Shown piece after piece: positions 53,601-63,709 of a stretch of 64,000 nt of DNA (position 1 is the first letter of the stretch; each line of letters starts with the position of its first letter). The stretch is from Paenibacillus sp. JCM 18996 (GTDB lineage Bacteria; Bacillota; Bacilli; Paenibacillales; NBRC-103111). The position numbers and the translations under genes were made by a program. The notes under the pieces are model-generated. The model saw nothing but the letters and a program-made list of their open reading frames with translations, was not told the origin of the DNA and did no database searches. Location of the stretch: assembly GCA_001313085.1 (NCBI GenBank), contig BBFE01000011.1, positions 1 to 64,000 on the forward strand, written 5' to 3'.

Positions 53601-54094
53601 ATGAGTACCGAGAATTCTTTTGATATCGCGTCGAAAATGGACATGCAGGAGTTGAACAACGCCATTCAGCAGGCGGAGAAGGAAATTGCCACACGATTTG
53701 ACTTTAAGGGCAGCAAAAGCAGCATCGCATTGGAGAAGGAGGAGCTTGTCGTCGTTTCCGACGATGACTTCAAGCTTCAGAACGTGCTGGATATTCTTTA
53801 TTCCAAGATGTCGAAACGGGGCATTTCCCTCAAAAATTTGGACCTTGGCAAGATTGAACCGGCCGCGTCGTCCACAGTGAAGCAGAGAATCAAGCTAAAG
53901 CAGGGAATCGATCAGGAAAATGCCAAGAAGATCAATAATCTGATCCGGGATTCCAAACTTAAGGTAAAAAAAGCCAAATCCAAGGAGACCAGATCAGGGT
54001 GTCCGGCAAAAGCAAAGACGATCTCCAGCAAGTGATAGCTTTGCTCAGAAAGGCGGATATTCCGCTGGAATTGCAGTTCCTGAATCTTAGATAA
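53601..54094 (+). CDS. yajQ: YajQ family nucleotide/nucleic-acid-binding protein (frameshifted)
   Basis: 163 residues, two ferredoxin-like domains. [40 protein letters not shown] and, after repair, [20 protein letters not shown] and [14 protein letters not shown] are the complete family sequence. The break is at A7 near 53970 and a nearby base. ATG 53601 after AGAGGAG. Relatives bind cyclic di-GMP in some bacteria; that role is not shown here. Confidence 0.92.
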
Positions 54095-54144
54095 GCGATA
54101 TCCGACGCCCTGTCAGCCTGCGCCGGCAAAGGTGTTCACGTTTT

Positions 54145-54174
54145 TTGACACCCCTGCGAGGCATAGTTTATACT
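54145..54174 (+). promoter_or_regulatory. Sigma-A promoter for rimO
   Basis: TTGACA (54145-54150), an 18-base spacer and TATACT (54169-54174); predicted start about 35 bases before the ATG. Confidence 0.75.
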
Positions 54175-54215
54175 GGATAAGAATTGTAATGGGCCGATGA
54201 TGGAGGATTTAAAAA

Positions 54216-55540
54216 ATGACAGAAAAAAGTGAAGGTTGTCACATTGGGGTGCGAGAAGAACCTGGTGGACTCCGAAATTATGTCCGGTTTGGTCAATGAA
54301 CGCGGTTACACCTTGGTCGAGGACAAAGAAGAAGCCACCGTGATTATCGTCAATACGTGCGGTTTCATAGACGCCGCCAAAGAGGAATCGGTCAATACGA
54401 TTCTGGATATGGCGGATTTGAAGCAGACGGCGAGCCTCAAGGCTTTGATCGTCTCCGGCTGCCTGACCCAAAGGTACAAGCAGGAATTGATGCAGGAAAT
54501 GCCCGAGATAGACGGGATCGTGGGCACGGGTGATTTTGACAAGATAAACGATATTATCGATAAAGCTTGGCCGGGAAAAAACCGATGCTGGTGGCAACCC
54601 GGTGTTTAATTATGAAGCGAAGCTTCCACGGAAGGTGGCTACTCCACGTTACACGGCTTACGTTAAGATCGCCGAAGGCTGCGACAACGCCTGCACCTTT
54701 TGTTCCATTCCCATCATGAGGGAAGCTTCCGGAGCCGCAGCATGGAGTCTATTCTTGATGAAGTGGAGCTGCTCGCTTCCCAAGGCGTGAAAGAGATTTC
54801 CCTTATCGCCCAGGACTCCACCAACTATGGGACTGATCTGTATGACGGCTTCAAGCTCCCGGAGCTGATGAACAGAGTGAGCGAAGTGGCGGGAGTCGAA
54901 TGGGTTCGGCTGCACTACGCTTATCCGGGATTTTTTTACGGAAGAGTTGATCGATACTATCGCCAGTAATCCGAAGATATGCAAATATATCGACATGCCT
55001 TTGCAGCACAGCGAGGATTCCATCCTTAAGCGGATGAGAAGACCCGGCAGACAAAGAGATTCGCGCGCTCATAGAGAAAATTCGCGCAAGAATACCTGGC
55101 GTTTCTCTCAGAACTTCCCTTATCGTAGGATTCCCCGGGGAAACCGAGCAGGATTTTGCTAATCTGGAACAGTTCATTAAAGATGTCCAGTTTGACCGTT
55201 TGGGCGTGTTTGCCTATTCCAAAGAACAGGATACGCCTGCTTCCCGCTTGCCCGACCAGGTTCCGGATGATGTAAAAGAGTACCGCGTCAGCAAGCTGAT
55301 GGAGCTGCAAAGAGAAATCGCGGGCAAGCGCAACGGGCTGCGGGTCGGCCAGGAAATCGATGTTCTGATCGAGCGCTATGACGGCCGCAACGATGTATAT
55401 GTTGGACGTTCGCAATATGACGCCCCTGAAATCGACGGCGAAGTGTTTGTTTCCAAATGCAATTCCGGAATCGGCGAAATCGCGAGAGTGCGGGTGACGC
55501 ATTCGTTTGAGTTTGATCTTTCCGGGGAGCTGTTTCATGA
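54216..55540 (+). CDS. rimO: Ribosomal protein S12 methylthiotransferase RimO (multiple frameshifts)
   Basis: Radical-SAM enzyme that methylthiolates an Asp of S12, about 440 residues. UPF0004 domain: [53 protein letters not shown]. Radical-SAM cluster Cys in [18 protein letters not shown], then [13 protein letters not shown]. The C-terminal TRAM domain is [20 protein letters not shown]. Breaks at A runs 54226 and 54577, lost base near 54720, T7 54931 and others. Restoring an A near 55529 ends it GEAVS with TGA 55538-55540 overlapping the pgsA ATG. Confidence 0.93.
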
Positions 55541-56117
55541 ATTTGGCCAACCGGATTACCGTAGCGAGGATCTTTCTGGTCCCTATCATCATGTTCTTTC
55601 TGCTGGTAAAGCTGAAAACTCCAGTAATCCATTTCCATGATTTCGTTATTACCTACAACCAGATTATCGCAGCGATCATTTTCATTATTGCCGCCAGCAC
55701 CGACAGTCTGGATGGATATATTGCCCGAAAGCAGAAGCTTGTTACCAATCTGGGAAAGCTGCTTGACCCGCTCGCGGATAAGCTGCTGGTTTCCGCTGTG
55801 CTGATCTCTCTTGTGGAGATGGGGAAACTGGATGCCTGGATCGCCATTGTCATAATCAGCCGCGAATTTGCGGTCACCGGGCTGCGGCAGATTGCCGTGA
55901 CCGAAGGCGTGGTCATAGCGGCAAGCCAATGGGGCAAGTGGAAGACGGCAGCCCAGATTACCGCGATTATCGCGCATTTGATCAACAACTTTCCTTTTGT
56001 TTTTTTATCGGATTCCGCTTCGATCTGTTCGCAAGCTGGATCGCGGCAATTATTACCATTTATTCCGGTATCGATTATTTTATTAAATCGAAGCAGCTGT
56101 TGAACCAGCAAACCTGA
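55537..56117 (+). CDS. pgsA: CDP-diacylglycerol-glycerol-3-phosphate 3-phosphatidyltransferase (frameshifted)
   Basis: Membrane enzyme for phosphatidylglycerol phosphate synthesis, 193 residues and about four helices. [20 protein letters not shown] is the standard opening; the CDP-alcohol phosphotransferase motif is DSLDGYIARKQKLVTNLGKL followed by LDPLADK. T7 near 56000 breaks the frame; repair gives FPFVFIGFRFDLFASWIAAI. It uses CDP-DAG from CdsA, encoded at 10698. Confidence 0.94.
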
Positions 56118-56162
56118 CGATTATTCGCACGGTATTTTGGATGATACGGGGAGGTTGCGGCA

Positions 56163-57403
56163 TTGAAAGCGGAAATCATCGCCATTGGAACCGAGCTGCT
56201 GCTCGGGCAGATTCTGAATTCAAACGCTCAGTACTTATCTCAGCAGTGTGCTGACATGGGAATTGACGTTTATTTCCAGACCGTCGTGGGGGATAACGCT
56301 GCAAGATTAAAAGAAGCTTTCAGTCTGGCAGCCGGACGGGCTGATCTTGTCCTTTGCACCGGGGGGCTGGGACCCACTCAGGACGATCTGACCAAGGATG
56401 CTCTGTCGGAGCTTCTTGACCGGCCGCTGCTTGTGGATCGGACTGCCGAAGAGAGGATCGCCGGTACTTTCCGTGCCAGGGGAATACAGATGGTGGAAAG
56501 CAATATCCGGCAGGCGCACCTGCTGGCAGGCGGAGACACTCTGCCCAACGACACCGGTATGGCGGTCGGAATGGGGCTCACCCATGAAGGGACGCACTTT
56601 GTGGTGCTGCCGGGTCCGCCGAAAGAGATGAAGCCGATGTTCGAGCATTACGCTGTGCCCTGGATTCTTTCCAAAATGCCCGATTCATCGCCGCTATATT
56701 CCAAGATGCTGAAATTCGCCGGAATTGGCGAGTCCTTACTTGAGCATCAGCTGATCGATTTGATCGACGGCCAGACGGATCCTACGATCGCTCCTTATGC
56801 GAAGGAAGGCGAAGTGACTATCCGGCTGTCCTCCAAAGCGAAGAGCAGGGAGGAAGCGTTCCGCAAGATCGAATCCGTGGAAAGCGAGATTAGGAAGCGT
56901 CTTGGGGACTATATTTACGCGGAACAGGATATCTCTTTGGAGTCGGCTCTGGTCGCCTCATGAAGCAGAAAGGCATGACTTTGGCTGCCGCCGAAAGCTG
57001 CACGGGAGGCATGGTAAGCGACATGATCACCACGGTGCCTGGCAGCTCGGAGGTGTTTAAGGGCGGGGTGGTATGCTATACCAATCAAGTGAAGCAGGGT
57101 CTGCTGAATGTGCCGCAATCCGTGCTGGACACGGCCGGAGCGGTGAGCGAGGAAACGGCACTTCGTTTGGCCGAGCAGCTGCTTCAGCTGATGGATACGG
57201 ATTGGGCCGTATCCATCACCGGCGTGGCCGGACCTGCGGAATCCGAAGGCAAGCCGGTCGGGCTGGTTTATGTTGGCGTTGCCCAGCGCGGAGCGGATAC
57301 AACGGTGCACAAGCTGCAGTTGTCGGGCAACCGCGAAATGATCAAGCTGCGGGCTTCAAAGAACGCGCTGTACCGGCTCTGGAGCAGGGTGAAGCAGCTT
57401 TAA
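56163..57403 (+). CDS. cinA: CinA (competence/damage-inducible protein, frameshifted)
   Basis: About 414 residues. N-terminal MoCF-like domain: KAEIIAIGTELLLGQILNSN, VLCTGGLGPTQDDLTKDALS and HFVVLPGPPKEMKPMFEHYA. C-terminal nicotinamide-nucleotide amidase domain: LAAAESCTGGMVSDMITTVP and WAVSITGVAGPAESEGKPVG. One C is lost near 56956 (SALVALMKQKGM), which splits it into two frames. TTG 56163 after GGGGAGG. It precedes recA, as in B. subtilis and many other Firmicutes. Confidence 0.94.
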
Positions 57404-57526
57404 ATCATTGGAGCGGGATGGGAGTGTGCTAACGCGAGCCGAATCTAAGACGGGGCAAAAGCTCGGGAGCGAAAGCAGGATGTCCTAGGCAAATATCAAC
57501 GCCTCAGACAGATGGTTATTTTTTTC

Positions 57527-57555
57527 TTGCAGTGAGCCCTTGTCTAGAGTATAAT
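57527..57555 (+). promoter_or_regulatory. Sigma-A promoter upstream of the recA region
   Basis: TTGCAG (57527-57532), a 17-base spacer and perfect TATAAT (57550-57555). The predicted start near 57562 is only about 12 bases before a strong terminator hairpin. See the finding on a possible short transcript. Confidence 0.75.
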
Positions 57556-57573
57556 GGAAAAGTAAACGGAAGC

Positions 57574-57613
57574 ACCGTAACAAGAAGAATCCTTCTTTGT
57601 TGCGGTTTTTTTT
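57574..57613 (+). terminator. Strong intrinsic terminator between cinA and recA
   Basis: ACCGTAACAAGAAG (57574-57587) pairs with CTTCTTTGTTGCGGT (57592-57606), loop AATC, one bulge and one G-U, then T8. Confidence 0.9.
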
Positions 57614-57637
57614 GTTTTCTTGGCACCTGCAATTTTA

Positions 57638-57651
57638 CGAATATATGTTCG
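57638..57651. promoter_or_regulatory. LexA/DinR (SOS) operator of recA
   Basis: CGAATATATGTTCG against the Bacillus SOS consensus CGAAC-N4-GTTCG (one mismatch, T for C). It lies 10 bases upstream of the recA -35. Confidence 0.85.
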
Positions 57652-57661
57652 ATAAAAATGC

Positions 57662-57690
57662 TTGTAAATGTAGGTAAAAGAAGGTATGAT
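57662..57690 (+). promoter_or_regulatory. Sigma-A promoter of recA
   Basis: TTGTAA (57662-57667), a 17-base spacer and TATGAT (57685-57690), just downstream of the LexA box. Confidence 0.8.
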
Positions 57691-57724
57691 AGTATTATAA
57701 CATTGATAAAAGGAAGTGAGTGTT

Positions 57725-58780
57725 TTGTCAGATCGTCGCGCCGCTTTAGAAATGGCATTGCGCCAGATAGAGAAACAATTCGGTAAAGGTTCCATCATGA
57801 AGCTGGGAGAATCCGCCCACATGCAGGTAGAGACCATACCGAGCGGCTCTCTTGCCCTGGACATCGCTTTGGGAATCGGGGGATATCCAAGGGGGAGAAT
57901 TATTGAAGTATATGGGCCGGAATCTTCCGGTAAGACGACAGTAGCCTTGCACGCGATTGCGGAAGTGCAGCGCGTTGGCGGACAAGCGGCATTTATCGAC
58001 GCAGAACACGCTTTAGATCCACTATACGCGAGCAAACTTGGTATTAACATAGATGAACTGCTCCTTTCCCAACCGGATACCGGAGAACAGGCGTTGGAGA
58101 TTGCCGAGGCCCTTGTCCGAAGCGGAGCCGTGGATATCATCGTCATTGACTCCGTCGCGGCGCTGGTGCCCAAAGCGGAAATCGAAGGCGAGATGGGAGA
58201 CTCGCACGTAGGTTTACAGGCACGCCTGATGTCCCAGGCGCTGCGCAAGCTGTCAGGCGCAATCAACAAGTCGAAGACGATCGCCATTTTCATTAACCAG
58301 CTGCGGGAGAAGGTCGGGGTTATGTTTGGCAATCCGGAGACTACGCCGGGCGGAAGAGCTTTGAAGTTCTATTCCACTATTCGCCTGGACGTGCGCCGTG
58401 TCGAAACGATCAAGCAGGGCAACGATATGGTAGGAAACCGCACTCGTATCAAGGTTGTGAAGAATAAGGTGGCTCCGCCATTCAAGCAGGCCGAGATTGA
58501 CATAATGTATGGCGAAGGGATTTCACGCGAAGGAAGCATTATCGATATCGGCACTGAGTTGGATATCGTTAATAAGAGCGGTGCCTGGTATTCATACGAA
58601 GGCGAACGGCTTGGGCAAGGACGCGAGAACGCGAAGCAGTTCCTCAAAGAGAACCGCCAAATATCCGAGACGATCGAGAAGAAGATCAGAGAGGTCAGCA
58701 ACTTGACGGGAGGCGTTCCCGCGGGCTTCACTGCTGACGAAGAAGACGAAGATGAAGCATTGGCATTAGGCTTGGAGTAA
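57725..58780 (+). CDS. recA: Recombinase RecA
   Basis: DNA strand-exchange ATPase and SOS co-protease, 351 residues, intact. TTG 57725 is chosen because the family begins [20 protein letters not shown] and AGGAAGTGAG lies upstream. Walker [21 protein letters not shown], Walker [21 protein letters not shown], loop 2 region [20 protein letters not shown], and an acidic C-terminus ([14 protein letters not shown]) are all present. It is controlled by an upstream LexA box. Confidence 0.98.
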   Translation: MSDRRAALEMALRQIEKQFGKGSIMKLGESAHMQVETIPSGSLALDIALGIGGYPRGRIIEVYGPESSGKTTVALHAIAEVQRVGGQAAFIDAEHALDPLYASKLGINIDELLLSQPDTGEQALEIAEALVRSGAVDIIVIDSVAALVPKAEIEGEMGDSHVGLQARLMSQALRKLSGAINKSKTIAIFINQLREKVGVMFGNPETTPGGRALKFYSTIRLDVRRVETIKQGNDMVGNRTRIKVVKNKVAPPFKQAEIDIMYGEGISREGSIIDIGTELDIVNKSGAWYSYEGERLGQGRENAKQFLKENRQISETIEKKIREVSNLTGGVPAGFTADEEDEDEALALGLE

Positions 58781-58786
58781 TATTGA

Positions 58787-58818
58787 GAACGCACCTTTAA
58801 GCTTGTAAAGGTGCGTTC
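58787..58818 (+). terminator. Perfect hairpin between recA and recX
   Basis: 13-bp perfect stem GAACGCACCTTTA / TAAAGGTGCGTTC with a 6-base loop. The downstream sequence GTTGTTAG is not a T run, so partial termination or mRNA stabilisation is more likely than full stop. Confidence 0.6.
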
Positions 58819-58841
58819 GTTGTTAGTGAGGTGGTTTTCCC

Positions 58842-59501
58842 GTGTCTGAGGTCCCGTCTGTCGTCACCATGGTCGAAAAAACAGAAGAAGAACCAGCACA
58901 GGTACAATGTTTATATTGATGGCAGCTTCTCCTTTTCCATACATGAAGATGTAATGATCAAATATAGAATATTTAAAGGTACCGAGATAAACCGGGAGCA
59001 GATGGAGGAGATGCTGCATGAAGACGAGAAGCAGCAGGCTTACGCCCAGGCTCTGCGGTACTTGGGAAGAAAGCCCCGTACGGGGTTTGAGATACGGGAG
59101 CGGTTGAAGCAAAAGGCTTCGAGCCCGAGCTCATTGAGATTGTAATTCGCAGCTTGAAAGAGCAAAACTATGTGAATGATGCGGATTTTGCCAGAATGTG
59201 GAGCGAACACAGGATACATGAGCAAAAAAAAGGACGCAGGCTGGTACGTCAGGAACTTGAGCAAAAAAGGTGTGGGGAAGGATATCATTCTCGAGACCGT
59301 CGGGCAGATCAAGGAGGAAGATGAGTACCCGCACGCTTTTCATTTAGGCTCCATGAAGTGGGAGTCGACAAGCGGCGAGCTTGTTCAGCGAAAGAGAAAA
59401 ACAGCTTCTTTCCTGCTGAGACGGGGTTATCCCGTGGGAATAGTGCAGCGGGTCATAAGAGAGATCGCCGGAGCGCCGATGAATTTGAGGAGTTCCACTA
59501 A
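58842..59501 (+). CDS. recX: Regulatory protein RecX (frameshifted)
   Basis: Modulator of RecA filaments, about 218 residues, three-helix repeats: QAYAQALRYLGRKPRTGFEI, LKEQNYVNDADFARMWSEHR, GRRLVRQELEQKRVGKDII and KTASFLLRRGYPVGIVQRVI. GTG 58842 after GTGAGG. Breaks: A6 near 58876, a lost base near 59115, A7 near 59224 and one near 59475, after which it ends APDEFEEFH, stop 59499-59501. It stands directly after recA; in B. subtilis recX is elsewhere. Confidence 0.88.
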
Positions 59502-59542
59502 AGCGAAATACACTTATGCGGTTTTCCATTAAAGAGCAATGC

Positions 59543-59572
59543 TTGACAAGCTTCTTCGACAAAAGATAAAAT
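59543..59572 (+). promoter_or_regulatory. Sigma-A promoter for rny
   Basis: TTGACA (59543-59548), an 18-base spacer and TAAAAT (59567-59572). A leader of about 175 bases to the start, AT-rich and with an inverted repeat (GTGAATTC / GAATTCAC, 59595-59632). Confidence 0.6.
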
Positions 59573-59753
59573 GTGGATGTATAATATCTTTATGTGAATT
59601 CTTTGTTACACCCCACTGGCATGGAATTCACGAAGTAAAATCGCCAATTTTTTTTACTTTACTTGATTTATGAAAAGTTATAATTCCACGGATTAAAAAA
59701 ACCGAATTATCCCAAGCTAACCCCTTGGAGGAATCAACGAGGAGGTGAACAAG

Positions 59754-61287
59754 ATGATCTACTTGATCGCTCTCGTTGTTGGTGTTCTATGCTTAGGGAT
59801 TGGTTATTTTATCCGCAAATCTCTTGCCGAAGCGAAAATTTCCAGTGCCGAGAAAGCTGCCGAACAAATCTTGGAAGCAGCCAAGAAAGAGGCGGAAGCG
59901 CTGAAGAGGGAAACGGTCCTGGAAGCGAAAGACGAAGTGCACAAACTTCGTGCAGAAGCTGAAAAAAGACATTCGTGAACGTCGGAACGAAACCCAACGA
60001 CAAGAAAGACGATTGTTGCAAAAAAAGAGGAATCGCTGGATAAAAAAATTAGAATCTCTTGAAAGAAAAGAAGAGCAGGTCGCCAACAAAGAGAAACGAA
60101 TTGAAGAAACCCAATCGCAAATTGATGAGCTCTACAAAGCTCAAGTGACTGAGCTGGAAAGAATCTCAGCTTTGACTATGGAAGACGCCAAAGAGATTAT
60201 CCTGACCAATGTGGAGCAGGAAGTCAGACATGAGACCGCCCAGCTGATTAAGGAAATCGAGCAGCAGGCGAAGGAAGAAGCTGATAAGAAAGCAAGAGAA
60301 ATCATCACGCTTGCTATCCAGAGGTGCGCTGCGGATCATGTAGCCGAAACTACGGTTTCAGTGGTTACTCTTCCGAACGAAGAGATGAAGGGACGGATCA
60401 TCGGCCGTGAAGGCCGCAATATCCGGGCACTGGAGACGCTGACTGGAATTGACCTGATCATTGACGATACGCCCGAAGCGGTCATTCTGTCGGGATTTGA
60501 CCCCATCCGGAGAGAGATTGCAAGAACCTCTCTGGAAAAGCTGGTGGCCGACGGGAGAATTCATCCTGCTCGAATTGAAGAGATGGTGGAGAAATCCCGT
60601 AAAGAGGTTGACGAGCGAATCCGGGAATACGGTGAGCAGGCAACATTCGAGACCGGTGTCCATGCATTGCATCCGGATTTGATCAAAATCCTCGGAAGAC
60701 TGAAGTTCAGAACCAGCTATGGACAGAACGTGCTGAAACATTCGATGGAAGTTGCTTACTTGACTGGACTTATGGCAGGCGAGCTTGGAGAAGACGTGAC
60801 ATTGGCGAAACGTGCCGGGCTTCTGCATGACATCGGTAAAGCACTGGACCATGAAGTTGAAGGTTCTCACGTTGAGATCGGCGTGGAACTCGCCAAGAAA
60901 TACAAAGAGCACCCAGTAGTCATTAACAGTATCGCTTCACACCATGGGGATTGCGAAGCCACATCCGTTATTGCGATGCTGGTCGGCGCAGCGGATGCAT
61001 TATCCGCCGCAAGGCCGGGAGCCCGCCGTGAAACTTTGGAAACTTATATCAAGCGTCTGGAGAAGCTGGAGGAAATTTCGGAGTCGTTTGAAGGCGTCGA
61101 GAAATCCTATGCCATCCAAGCGGGACGCGAAGTGCGCGTCATGGTTCAACCTGAGAAGGTAGACGATACCGAAGCTTTCCGCCTGGCGCGCGATATTACA
61201 AAGAAAATCGAAGGCGAACTGGATTATCCTGGACACATCAAGGTTACCGTCATCCGGGAAACCCGGGCAGTTGAATATGCTAAATAA
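59754..61287 (+). CDS. rny: Ribonuclease Y (frameshifted)
   Basis: Membrane-tethered endoribonuclease that starts mRNA decay, about 511 residues. N-terminal helix [20 protein letters not shown], long coiled coil, KH domain ([20 protein letters not shown]) and HD domain with [20 protein letters not shown] and the [20 protein letters not shown] segment. ATG 59754 fits the spacing from GGAGGTGA; GTG 59745 is inside that site. Breaks: A6 near 59962, A6 near 60020 and A7 near 60043. Confidence 0.95.
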
Positions 61288-61352
61288 TCAGATCAATCCG
61301 AAGCTTGGAATAAGGCTGCTCAGCCCCTGTCCATGCATTCGAGATAAACGAA

Positions 61353-61385
61353 GAAAAGTGGCTCGATGGGGCCACTTTTCTTTTC
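61353..61385 (+). terminator. Terminator after rny
   Basis: GAAAAGTGGC / GCCACTTTTC, 8-base loop, TTTT tail. Confidence 0.85.
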
Positions 61386-61444
61386 GGTTCAGGAAATACT
61401 ATAATGGGCGAATAGCGAATATTGACGGAATAGCAGGAAGGTGA

Positions 61445-62252
61445 ATGGTTATCAGGGTTCTGTTCATTGGTGATATCGTCGGCGCGTCGGAAGAAAAGCG
61501 TTAAAAGCGGTGCTTCCGAGGTTAAAAAAAAGTAAGTATAATCCTCACATCGTTATTGTCAACGGAGAGAATTCAGCAAGCGGCCGCGGCATAACGCAGG
61601 CTATAGCTAAGGAGTTTTTCGATCTCGGTGTGCATGGCATAACGATGGGAAATCATACCTGGGATAATAAAAGCATTTTTGAATTTATCGAGGACGAGCA
61701 GCGATTGGTTCGCCCGGCCAATTTTCCGGCAAGAACGCCCGGCAGAGGGTTTACCACCATCACGGTAAACCAGCATGAACTCGTCATTGTCAATCTGCAA
61801 GGCAGGACGTTCCTGCCACCTCTTGATTGCCCTTTTGCGACGGCGGATACAATTCTGCAAGGGTTGAATAAGAAGCGAAAAAAGCGTGTTGGTGGATTTT
61901 CACGCGGAGGCCACATCAGAAAAAAAATCGCTATGGGCTGGCATCTGGACGGCAGAGTATCCGCTGTTGTCGGAACACATACCCATGTACAGACCCATGA
62001 TGAAAGGATTCTGCCTTCCGGGACCGCTTATGTAACGGACGTGGGAATGGTTGGTCCTCAGAACGGCATTCTCGGTATGGAAAAGACAGGAGTGCTGCAA
62101 AAAAATTCCGGACACAGCTGCCGGCGAGGTTTGTGGTCGATGAAGGGAGCTGGCACTTCCACGCCGTGTTGATTGATATGGATGAACAAACCGGACTGTC
62201 CCGCAGCATTCAGCTCATTCGAATGTTTGAGGACGATTTAATGTTTGAATAG
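61445..62252 (+). CDS. ymdB: Metallophosphoesterase YmdB (frameshifted)
   Basis: Cyclic-nucleotide-type phosphodiesterase that affects biofilm and motility choice in B. subtilis; 264-266 residues. MVIRVLFIGDIVGASGRKAL, HIVIVNGENSASGRGITQAI, GVHGITMGNHTWDNKSIFEF, VVGTHTHVQTHDERILPSG and TDVGMVGPQNGILGME carry the metal ligands (Asp, Glu/Asn, Asn-His, His-His). ATG 61445 after AAGGTG. Breaks near 61490 (extra or lost base), A7 61523, lost base 61890, A7 61919 and A6 62100. Confidence 0.93.
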
Positions 62253-62284
62253 TTTGGGTACGCTTGCCTGAAAGTTTTCTCTCG

Positions 62285-62312
62285 AAAGGAATTATTCCAG
62301 GAATTCAAGAAT
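62285..62312 (+). promoter_or_regulatory. Putative sigma-H promoter for spoVS
   Basis: AAAGGAATT (62285-62293) and GAAT (62309-62312), with 18 bases between AGGA and GAAT, against the sigma-H pattern RnAGGAwww and RnnGAAT. spoVS depends on sigma-H in B. subtilis. Confidence 0.5.
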
Positions 62313-62359
62313 AGTTATGGTACTGGAATCCATCCATCATTCCTGAGGAGGTACTTTTC

Positions 62360-62620
62360 ATGGAAGTATTAAAAGTTTCAGCAAAATCCAATCCAAACTC
62401 CGTCGCAGGTGCACTCGCCGGCGTGCTGCGTGAACGCGGCGCTGCCGAACTGCAGGCCATCGGTGCCGGTGCGCTCAATCAAGCAATTAAAGCGGTAGCT
62501 ATCGCAAGAGGATTCGTAGCGCCCAGCGGAGTTGATCTGATCTGTATTCCAGCCTTTACAGATATCGTCATCGACGGGGAAGACCGGACAGCCATTAAAC
62601 TCATTGTTGAGCCCAGGTAG
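62360..62620 (+). CDS. spoVS: Stage V sporulation protein S
   Basis: Alba-like small protein needed for spore coat and engulfment steps; 86 residues, intact. MEVLKVSAKSNPNSVAGALA, LRERGAAELQAIGAGALNQA and IKAVAIARGFVAPSGVDLIC are almost invariant in the family. GAGGAGG precedes the ATG. It follows rny-ymdB as in B. subtilis. Confidence 0.97.
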   Translation: MEVLKVSAKSNPNSVAGALAGVLRERGAAELQAIGAGALNQAIKAVAIARGFVAPSGVDLICIPAFTDIVIDGEDRTAIKLIVEPR

Positions 62621-62651
62621 ACCTGAAGTGTAATATGGGACTTTCACATAA

Positions 62652-62683
62652 ACTGACCTGATTGCCTTAATGGTAGTCAGGTT
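62652..62683 (+). terminator. Probable terminator after spoVS
   Basis: ACCTGATTGCC pairs with GGTAGTCAGGT with an internal mismatch; tail TTGTTG is weak. Confidence 0.45.
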
Positions 62684-62762
62684 TGTTGTGCTTCTACGGG
62701 AGCGCGAGCAACGCATAGAAAAAAGAACCGAACTTACAATGCTGTCTTAGGGGGAATACAGG

Positions 62763-63709
62763 ATGAAAATTATAGATGCCCACTGCGATGTGCTAAGCAG
62801 AATGCTGACAAATCCACGTTGTAATTTTCTTGATGACCGATCGAACCTGGATGTAACCTTTAGCCGTTTGAAAAAAATATAAGCGCGCTTGTTCAGTTTT
62901 TTTGCAGTGTATTTGCCTGAATCCATCCTGAATCCGAATATCAACCACGTGCTGGAAAGCGTACATATTCTGCATACAATTGCGGCCTCGCTCCCAAATG
63001 AACTTATCTTAATCCGGACAGCGAAAGATTTGAGAGAGACTGAAAAAAATAACCAAATTGGGGCTATACTGAGTTTAGAAGGAGTAGAGGGGCTAAACGG
63101 ACAGGTCAGCCACCTGGAAACGCTGTACCAGCTAGGAGTCAGAGCTGTTGGATTTACGTGGAATTACGCGAACTGGGCCGCAGATGGGATTATGGAGCCC
63201 CGAAACGGCGGATTTACACTAAAAGGACGAAAATTGATCGAGACGTGCAAGCGTCTGGGAATGATCATGGATGTATCCCATATTTCCGTAGCGGGATTTT
63301 GGGAACTGGTTGAGCGCACCGACGTTCCTTTCATCGCCTCGCACTCCAACGCATATAAGCTGTGCCCTCACCCGAGAAACTTAAGGGATGACCAGATCAA
63401 GGCCATTGTCGCCACGGGAGGCAGGATCGGGATTACCTTTGTGCCAAAGTTTGCCAAGCGGGAAGGCTGTGCTTCTATCTCGGATCTGCTGAAGCATATT
63501 GACCACGTTTGCGGCCTTGGAGGCGAGTATAATGTAGGTTTCGGATCGGATTTTGACGGTACGGATCATCATGTGCGTGGACTAGAGAATGCAGGGGAGT
63601 ATGAAAATTTGATCAATGCACTGCTGAAGCATTACAAGGAAGAGCAGGTGCGGTGTTTTGCTTATCTCAATTGGAGGAAATTTTTTTGCTCGAACGGCTG
63701 CCGGGTTGA
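62763..63709 (+). CDS. Membrane dipeptidase family protein (M19, frameshifted)
   Basis: Zinc dipeptidase of the renal-dipeptidase family, about 310 residues after repair. MKIIDAHCDVLSRMLTNPRC carries the HxD metal site; ILSLEGVEGLNGQVSHLETL the bridging Glu; FTWNYANWAADGIMEP, GMIMDVSHISVAGFWELVER, PFIASHSNAYKLCPHPRNLR and GFGSDFDGTDHHVRGLENA the rest of the site. Breaks: A7 near 62876, a shift near 63655 and T7 near 63681. The repaired C-terminus is IGGNFLLERLPG, stop 63707-63709. No signal peptide is visible. Adjacent to spoVS, but a spore link is only inference. Confidence 0.9.

Noticed and set aside
57544..58332. 262-residue minus-strand ORF over recA and its promoter
   Set aside because: It would run through the LexA box, recA promoter and terminator; the translation has no motifs.
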